Below are positions 59,176 to 64,000 of a DNA stretch of 64,000 bases, piece after piece. The position numbers were made by a program, and so were the translations under genes. The stretch is from an uncultured Eubacteriales bacterium. GTDB taxonomy: Bacteria > Bacillota > Clostridia > Christensenellales > Borkfalkiaceae. Position 1 is the stretch's first letter. Every line of letters starts with the position of its first letter. The stretch covers positions 310,001 to 374,000 of the forward strand of contig UQHL01000001.1 of NCBI GenBank assembly GCA_900540805.1, in the 5' to 3' direction. A model generated the notes under the pieces. The model ran no database searches. It was not told the origin of the DNA and saw only the letters and a list, made by a program, of their open reading frames with translations.

Positions 59176-60186
59176 TTACAGCGGCGATTCGACGGCGATC
59201 GCGGCGAGCAGCTTGCCGTCGCGGGCCGCCGCCCCCGCGCCCGACACCACCGCAAACTGCGGCTCGTCGCAGACATGGAAGCGCATGTTCAGGCTTTTGG
59301 CGATATATTCGGGTACAAAGGAAATCTTCGTCGCGCCGCCCGACAGATATACGCCGCTCTGATTGACCGTCGCGGCCACTTCCGCGGGCAATTTTTGGAG
59401 CACCAGGGAGGCGTATTCGAGAATCTTATCGATATAGACGCGGATACATGCCGCGATCTCCGACGCCTGCACGGAAACCGAACCGGGGCGATAGGAGGAG
59501 GCCAGACTCCCTTCCACCACCGTGGTCCCCCGCGCGCCCACCGCCAGCGAACCGATTTCGTTTTTTACGCGCTCCGCGCTCAAGGCGCCGATCCGCAGCC
59601 CCTTGCAGGACTCGATTTTATCGATGATGTTGGCGTCCATGTTGTTGCCGCCGATATTCATGGAAAGCCCCGCGATAATGCCGTCCAGAGACACCACCGC
59701 CACGTTGGTGACGCCGCCGCCGATGTCTATGCAAAAGACGGGATTTGCTTCCCCGAGCACCGCGTCCGCGCCGAGCGCCGCCAAAAAGGGAGCCTCCGCG
59801 AAGCGTACCTTTTTGAGGCCGCATTCCTCGGCAAGAGCCGCATAGTCGGCCTTAAGCCCCTCCGACGCGCCGCAGGGAACGGAAAACAATGTTTCCGAAC
59901 GCTTCAGCCGCGCCGATTTTATGCCGATACGGGCAAGAAATTCCTTCAGCATCGCCGCCGCCAGACGCATATCGACGAGCTCCCCTTCGTAAACGGGAAA
60001 TACGATCTCCGTAAATTCCGCCGTTTTGCCCATCAGCTTTTTGGCTTCCTTGCCGATCGCCTTGATTTCGCGCTCCATGCCGCTCACCGCGACGCAGGAG
60101 GGCTCGGCAAGCACGATCCCGTTGCTCGCGTCCGCACGGTATATCTTCGTCACGGACGAGCCTAAATCTATCGCCAGTTTTATCAT
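59176..60186 (-). CDS. MreB/Mbl-family actin-like cytoskeletal protein
   Basis: A 336-residue bacterial actin with phosphate loops IDLGSSVTKIY (residues about 6-16), CIDIGGGVTNVAVVS (near 152) and adenosine motif YLSGGATKIS (near 275). It organises cell-wall synthesis filaments. It is isolated from mreC/mreD, so it may be a Mbl/MreBH-type paralogue. Confidence 0.9.
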   Translation of the reverse strand: MIKLAIDLGSSVTKIYRADASNGIVLAEPSCVAVSGMEREIKAIGKEAKKLMGKTAEFTEIVFPVYEGELVDMRLAAAMLKEFLARIGIKSARLKRSETLFSVPCGASEGLKADYAALAEECGLKKVRFAEAPFLAALGADAVLGEANPVFCIDIGGGVTNVAVVSLDGIIAGLSMNIGGNNMDANIIDKIESCKGLRIGALSAERVKNEIGSLAVGARGTTVVEGSLASSYRPGSVSVQASEIAACIRVYIDKILEYASLVLQKLPAEVAATVNQSGVYLSGGATKISFVPEYIAKSLNMRFHVCDEPQFAVVSGAGAAARDGKLLAAIAVESPL

Positions 60187-60232
60187 GCCTATTCGCTCCG
60201 TTTTATAAATATGTAAGTTTCAGCGGCTCCCT

Positions 60233-60841
60233 TCAGCCGCGCGAAAGCGCGCGGAATTTTTCCTCGTTCAGACGGAAGGTAAGCCCGTCGTAGGGTTTCC
60301 CCGCCACGGTGCGCAGCCCCTTTTTCCGCCTGTATTCTTCGAAACCGAGCTTCTCCGCCAAACCGATCATCCGTACGTTTCCCGACCATGTCTGCGTGTA
60401 AATCCCGCGCTCCCCGTTTTCCAAAAGATACCCGATAAACAGCTTCAGCGCGGCAAACGCATAGCCCTTTCCCCGCGCCGCGACGGCGGGAATATCGATC
60501 CCCACCGCGCATTTTTCCCCGTCTGCGGAAATGCTGCAATCCCCGTCGATCCGATAACTGCCGCACCAGCCGATATATTCGCCCGTCGCCGCGACTACGA
60601 TTTGAAATCCCGTCCGCTTTTCCTCCCCGGGCAGTTCGGAAAATTTCTTCACCCAGCCGCCCATGGTCTCTTTATAGGCGGTCAGGGCTTTTTTCTTTTC
60701 TTCGTCCGAAAGCGTTTCGTATTCCCACGGGGCGTCCCACTTCTGCCATTCCGTCTCGGCCGTTTCCCAATAAACGCGCTTTTCGATATCCGTTTCGATA
60801 AAATCGCGCAATATGATTTTTCCGTCGCTTAAACTTTTCAT
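60233..60841 (-). CDS. GNAT acetyltransferase
   Basis: A 202-residue RimJ/RimL-type N-acetyltransferase (IILRDFIETDIEKRVYWETA, AVGIDIPAVAARGKGYAFAA, MIGLAEKLGFEEYRRKKGLR). The start at 60841 overlaps the maf stop by an ATGA. Substrate unknown; the type includes ribosomal-protein and antibiotic acetylators. Confidence 0.85.
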   Translation of the reverse strand: MKSLSDGKIILRDFIETDIEKRVYWETAETEWQKWDAPWEYETLSDEEKKKALTAYKETMGGWVKKFSELPGEEKRTGFQIVVAATGEYIGWCGSYRIDGDCSISADGEKCAVGIDIPAVAARGKGYAFAALKLFIGYLLENGERGIYTQTWSGNVRMIGLAEKLGFEEYRRKKGLRTVAGKPYDGLTFRLNEEKFRALSRG

Positions 60842-61416
60842 CGCTTCTCCGAAAGCGGCGCCGCAAAATTTTCCAGCATTTCCCCGCACAGCTCCAGCGG
60901 CAGCCCCACCACGTTGGTATAGCTTCCCGAAATGCGTTTCACCAGCCCGCCGTCCTGTATCCCGTATCCGCCCGCCTTATCCATGGGCGAACCCGTGGCG
61001 ATATACGCTTCGAGCTTTTCGTCCGAAAGCGTTTCGAACTCCACCTCCGTCCGCGCCGCCCGCACCGACCTTTTTCCGTCGGGCAGAATGACGCACACGC
61101 CCGTAAACACCTCGTGCACCCGTCCCGAAAGAGCTTTCAGCATGCAAAGGGCCTCCGCTTCGTCTTTCGGCTTGCCGAGGATTTTTCCGCCCAGCGCCAC
61201 CACCGTATCCGCGCCCAAAACCGCTTTTCCCCGCGCTTCGGGCAGCAGGGCCACTTCCTCGGCCTTATGAGCCGCGAGCCGCTTTACCACCTCTTCGGGC
61301 GGCAAAGACAAATCGGCGTATTCCTCTCCCCTTGCGGGAATAACGCCGAACGACGGAAGCAATTCCCGCAGCAGTTCTTTTCGTCTGGGCGACGCGCTCG
61401 CCAAAATCCAATCCAT
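60838..61416 (-). CDS. maf: Maf-type nucleoside triphosphate pyrophosphatase
   Basis: A 192-residue house-cleaning pyrophosphatase with ILASASPRRKELL at the start, the catalytic GADTVVALGGKILGKP, and DKAGGYGIQD. The start at 61416 follows GGAAGGA. It hydrolyses noncanonical or modified (d)NTPs. Confidence 0.93.
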   Translation of the reverse strand: MDWILASASPRRKELLRELLPSFGVIPARGEEYADLSLPPEEVVKRLAAHKAEEVALLPEARGKAVLGADTVVALGGKILGKPKDEAEALCMLKALSGRVHEVFTGVCVILPDGKRSVRAARTEVEFETLSDEKLEAYIATGSPMDKAGGYGIQDGGLVKRISGSYTNVVGLPLELCGEMLENFAAPLSEKR

Positions 61417-61438
61417 TTTTTCCTTCCCGTTAGCCAAA

Positions 61439-61472
61439 ATGCCGCTTCTGCCTTTCGGAAAAAGCGGCATTC
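61439..61472 (-). terminator. Hairpin between ppx-type gene and maf
   Basis: AATGCCGCTT pairs with AAGCGGCATT around a 14-nt loop; T-run weak, so termination may be partial. Confidence 0.55.
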
Positions 61473-61518
61473 TGCAATTTTCGTACATACGTTAAAAGCC
61501 CGCCGAGCCTCGAAACGA

Positions 61519-63030
61519 TTAAAGGATTTCGAGATTTTTTCTGAACGCCCTTTTGAATTCGGTATTCGCGCCCGAGGCGTCGCGGATTTCGAGCGACGCG
61601 TCGCCCGCCACTTCCGTCTTCATGATTACCGAATCACCCAGCACGTCGCAGTTGACGCCCGTTACCATACCCGACATGCTCCTGTCGAGACTTTCGGCAA
61701 TCCGCAGCAGCACGCCCAGCTTTTTCACCGCGTCGAGATCCTCCTCCAGCACGATGTCCTTGTACTTCTGCCACTCGGCCAGAGAGATGTCCTCCTTCTT
61801 ATGACAGGCCGCCACAAATGCCGCCAGCACGATTTCGCGGTGCGTCGCGCCGTAAATGGAGGAATTGAGGATCATATACCAGCTGTGTTTCTGGTGGTTG
61901 TAATATTTGATGCGCATGCCGCAGTCGTGCAGGCTGGCCGCGATCTTCAAAACCTTGAGATACTGCCGCGAAAACTTATGCAGCACCCGAAGCTGTTTGA
62001 AGAGCTGAATGGACAGATGTACCACGTGTTCGACGTGCTTGGGATCGCAGTCGTAATAGCGGACGAGGGTTTCGAGGCTGTAGCTCAACACGTCCGAAAC
62101 GGGTTTTTCGAGCGTGATGGGCAGCGCTTGATTGAACATGATGCCCTCTCTCAGACCCGAGCCGCCGATCGTGAATTTGTCGATGTCGAGATAGCCGACA
62201 AACGCCTTGACGATCGCCATGGCCGCGGGCATGATGTCCGCGCGGGCGGGCGAAAGGCCCTTGATCTTCTTGCGCTTGTCGATGTCCAGCACCTTGATCA
62301 TGTCGTAGATGTTGGAAAAGTCCTCGACGGCCAGATTATAGTTATGCACCGTGTCGAGGGGATATTTCTTGACGAGCTTGCTGATTTTGAAAAGGTTTCT
62401 GAACGAGCCGCCCACGCCGATCATCTGCGTTTCGGGATCGACCTCCTTCAGCCAGGGCTGTTTCTTCAGCTGTTCGGTGAAAAATTCCTCGATTTTTTCC
62501 GCCGCTTCCTCGGGGGTGCAGTCCCCCGCGAACAGGTCGGTCAGCGTCACCGCGCCGAAGGGCAGGGTGGCGAAATTGAGCATGTTTCTCCTGTTGTAAT
62601 AGACGATTTTCGTGCTGCCGCCGCCGATCTCGAGGATGAGCCCCTTGGGAATGTCCATCGTATTGATGACCCCGCGGTAAACGAGCGTCGCTTCCTCTTC
62701 CTCGGAGAGCACCCGTATCTTTATATTGCAGGTGGCCTGAATTTCGTCCAGAAAGGAGCGCTGATTTTTCGCGCGGCGCACCGCCGCCGTCGCCACCGCA
62801 ATGATCCTGTCCACGCTGCTGGCGTCGCAAAGCCGCTTGAACATCTTCAGCGTCTTGATCGTCTCCGCCACTCTCTGCGGCTTCAAAAAGCCGTCCCTGT
62901 CCATATCCTGTCCGAGGCGCACGCTCTCCTTCAGTTCATCTACCACCATGAAATGGCCTTCCGTAAACAAGTTGACGATGACGAGCCGCGCCGAATTGGA
63001 GCCTAAATCGATAATACCTATCTTTTCCAC
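61519..63030 (-). CDS. Ppx/GppA-family phosphatase with HD domain
   Basis: A 503-residue exopolyphosphatase/guanosine pentaphosphatase-type protein. The actin-like part has IIDLGSNSARLVIV (residues 6-19) and LEIGGGSTKIVYY (near 152) with catalytic Glu; the C-terminal part has an HD-type motif (IAASLHDCGMRIKYYNHQKH). It degrades polyphosphate and/or pppGpp. Confidence 0.9.
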   Translation of the reverse strand: MEKIGIIDLGSNSARLVIVNLFTEGHFMVVDELKESVRLGQDMDRDGFLKPQRVAETIKTLKMFKRLCDASSVDRIIAVATAAVRRAKNQRSFLDEIQATCNIKIRVLSEEEEATLVYRGVINTMDIPKGLILEIGGGSTKIVYYNRRNMLNFATLPFGAVTLTDLFAGDCTPEEAAEKIEEFFTEQLKKQPWLKEVDPETQMIGVGGSFRNLFKISKLVKKYPLDTVHNYNLAVEDFSNIYDMIKVLDIDKRKKIKGLSPARADIMPAAMAIVKAFVGYLDIDKFTIGGSGLREGIMFNQALPITLEKPVSDVLSYSLETLVRYYDCDPKHVEHVVHLSIQLFKQLRVLHKFSRQYLKVLKIAASLHDCGMRIKYYNHQKHSWYMILNSSIYGATHREIVLAAFVAACHKKEDISLAEWQKYKDIVLEEDLDAVKKLGVLLRIAESLDRSMSGMVTGVNCDVLGDSVIMKTEVAGDASLEIRDASGANTEFKRAFRKNLEIL

Positions 63031-63438
63031 TTTCTTTTTACCTCTGCTTTCCCTGCGGCGTCAAAACGGACGCCGCATAGTGTGTAATATTTCTTGAGTT
63101 CTGAAAACTTTTCAAACAATTTAACATGCGGAAAGGGAGCGTTTCGCGCTCTTTCCGCTCGTTCCCCATAATAAGTTTTCCCATAGTTTACCACATAAAA
63201 ACCCGTTTGTCCATACCCTTTTGAAAAATTTTTTGTAAATTTACGAAAATTTTTTCGCTTTTGACACTTTCGGACATTTTTCGGGGCCTTTTTTCGGATA
63301 TTTTTACACTCCGCCGACCGCCGTACCGCCTTAAAAGATACAACAAGGAGACTGTCCGAAAAATTCGGACAATCTCCTTTTCCCCGTTTGTCTCTTTTTC
63401 ACATTATTTCACCGCCGAAAGCGGCGCGGCCCTCTGCT
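63031..63438. other. Gap with inverted repeats, no gene seen
   Basis: GCGGCGTC/GACGCCGC (63053-63074), GCGGAAAG..CTTTCCGC (about 63128-63159) and a 16-bp stem with one mismatch at 63345-63379 (AAGGAGACTGTCCGAA). The last probably separates the flanking genes; the first two are leader or terminator hairpins. No protein or promoter is clear. Confidence 0.6.
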
Positions 63439-64000
63439 TCAGTTTTTCGCGGTTTCCGATAAAAAAGCCGCCAGTTCCGCAAAGTCGGCAAATACGCCCG
63501 CCGAAGGCTCCGCCTCCAGCTCCCCGTCCTCCGCGTAGCCCGTTTTCAGCCCCGCGAAATCGACGCCGCAGGCGCGCGCGCCCTCCGCGTCGTGCTTTCT
63601 GTCCCCGATCATCAGGCAAGCCGATTTTTCGGCCCCTAACAGGCGCACGGCTTCGTCGATGACCGAGGCCTTGGTGGGAAAGCTGCCGTCCGTCCCGCTG
63701 CCCGCTACGGCGTCGAGAAAGGGCGTAAAATTGAATTTGTCCGCGATACGCTCCGCAAAAATCTTCGGCTTGGACGTGGCGATCGCCTGCACGTATCCCT
63801 TTTGCTTCAGCGACGCAAGCAGCTCCGCGGCGCCCGGAATGGGTTCGTTTTCGAAAAGCCCTTTGTCCGCGTATCTCTCCCGATATTTTTTTACGGCGGC
63901 TTCCGTCTCTTCTTCCGACATGCCGAAAATTTCGGAAAACGAATAGGTCAGCGGCGGCCCGACGCAGGCGCGGAGCTGTTTTTCCGTGGGCTGCGGGCGG
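63439..64000 (-). CDS. Phosphoglycolate-phosphatase-like HAD hydrolase, N-terminus cut by window edge
   Basis: The frame is open to the right edge (187 codons). It holds IPGAAELLASLKQKGYVQAI with ATSKPKIFAERI (motif II) and MIGDRKHDAEGARACGVD (motif IV) of Gph-type HAD phosphatases; the nucleophile DxD lies outside. An upstream part reads GPPLTYSFSEIFG, typical of the cap. The internal ATG at 63921 is not the start. Confidence 0.88.
   Translation of the reverse strand, partial: RPQPTEKQLRACVGPPLTYSFSEIFGMSEEETEAAVKKYRERYADKGLFENEPIPGAAELLASLKQKGYVQAIATSKPKIFAERIADKFNFTPFLDAVAGSGTDGSFPTKASVIDEAVRLLGAEKSACLMIGDRKHDAEGARACGVDFAGLKTGYAEDGELEAEPSAGVFADFAELAAFLSETAKN

Noticed and set aside
61114..63006. 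630-codon open frame opposite maf and the Ppx-type gene
   Set aside because: Antisense shadow; the minus-strand genes have clear motifs and ribosome sites.

Overview
The window looks like a chromosome piece from an anaerobic, spore-forming Clostridia-type Firmicute (possibly Christensenellales-like; the rank is a guess). Supporting genes are a gerA-type germinant receptor operon, type III glutamine synthetase, rubredoxin, FeoA/FeoB with a DtxR-type regulator, queH/queA, and strong Shine-Dalgarno sites with consensus sigma-A promoters. No tRNA, rRNA or CRISPR array was seen.

Region 1 (1 to about 17,690) is an AT-rich integrated element, clearly different in base composition from the GC-richer chromosome on its right. 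It carries a large serine recombinase (running off the left edge), a ribbon-helix-helix-like regulator, a MobL/MobP-type relaxase, a KilA-N protein, and a long minus-strand operon: XRE regulator, hsdR, hsdM, hsdS, two large proteins with HEPN-type R-x4-H motifs, a DUF2971 protein and a protein with a sigma-70 region-4-like HTH. At the right end lies a nucleotidyltransferase/HEPN gene pair. The element sits in the 3' end of the chromosomal 23S rRNA methyltransferase gene rlmD, whose product now carries about 105 extra residues supplied by the element. The MNT-HEPN pair starts 10 nt after that fused gene, so it probably uses the host rlmD transcript. No type IV secretion genes are visible, so it looks like a mobilizable rather than self-transmissible element.

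Region 2 (17.3-29.7 kb) is mostly minus-strand core genome: rlmD, a membrane protein, a degenerate J-domain protein with a DUF5685 partner, thrC, a small P-loop ATPase, an aspartate-type aminotransferase, prfA, a DUF1385-PrmC fusion and rpmE. It is interrupted at 25.1-26.2 kb by four small HTH regulators arranged around a divergent promoter with three copies of one palindrome. Region 3 (29.7-42 kb) holds an MDR dehydrogenase, HAD and MPE phosphatases, queH, rubredoxin, a zinc-ribbon membrane protein, glnN, a DUF697 protein and hypotheticals. Region 4 (42-52 kb) holds a low-molecular-weight phosphatase, an ABC exporter, the feo operon with three TTAACC..GGTTAA operators, and ruvC-ruvA-ruvB-queA-dtxR. 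Region 5 (52-64 kb) holds argH, an isolated 59-residue amphipathic peptide gene, gerA/B/C, a roughly 430-nt structured noncoding RNA followed by a tandem repeat, an MreB-like protein, maf with a GNAT acetyltransferase, an exopolyphosphatase and a truncated HAD phosphatase.

The observations most worth pursuing are the HEPN-rich genes welded to the type I R-M operon, the rlmD fusion that captures a host promoter for a HEPN-MNT module, the single-base break in a natural hsdM-hsdS fusion, the unassigned large RNA, and short tandem copies of gene ends (ruvA, the MDR gene, argH, the dtxR tail).
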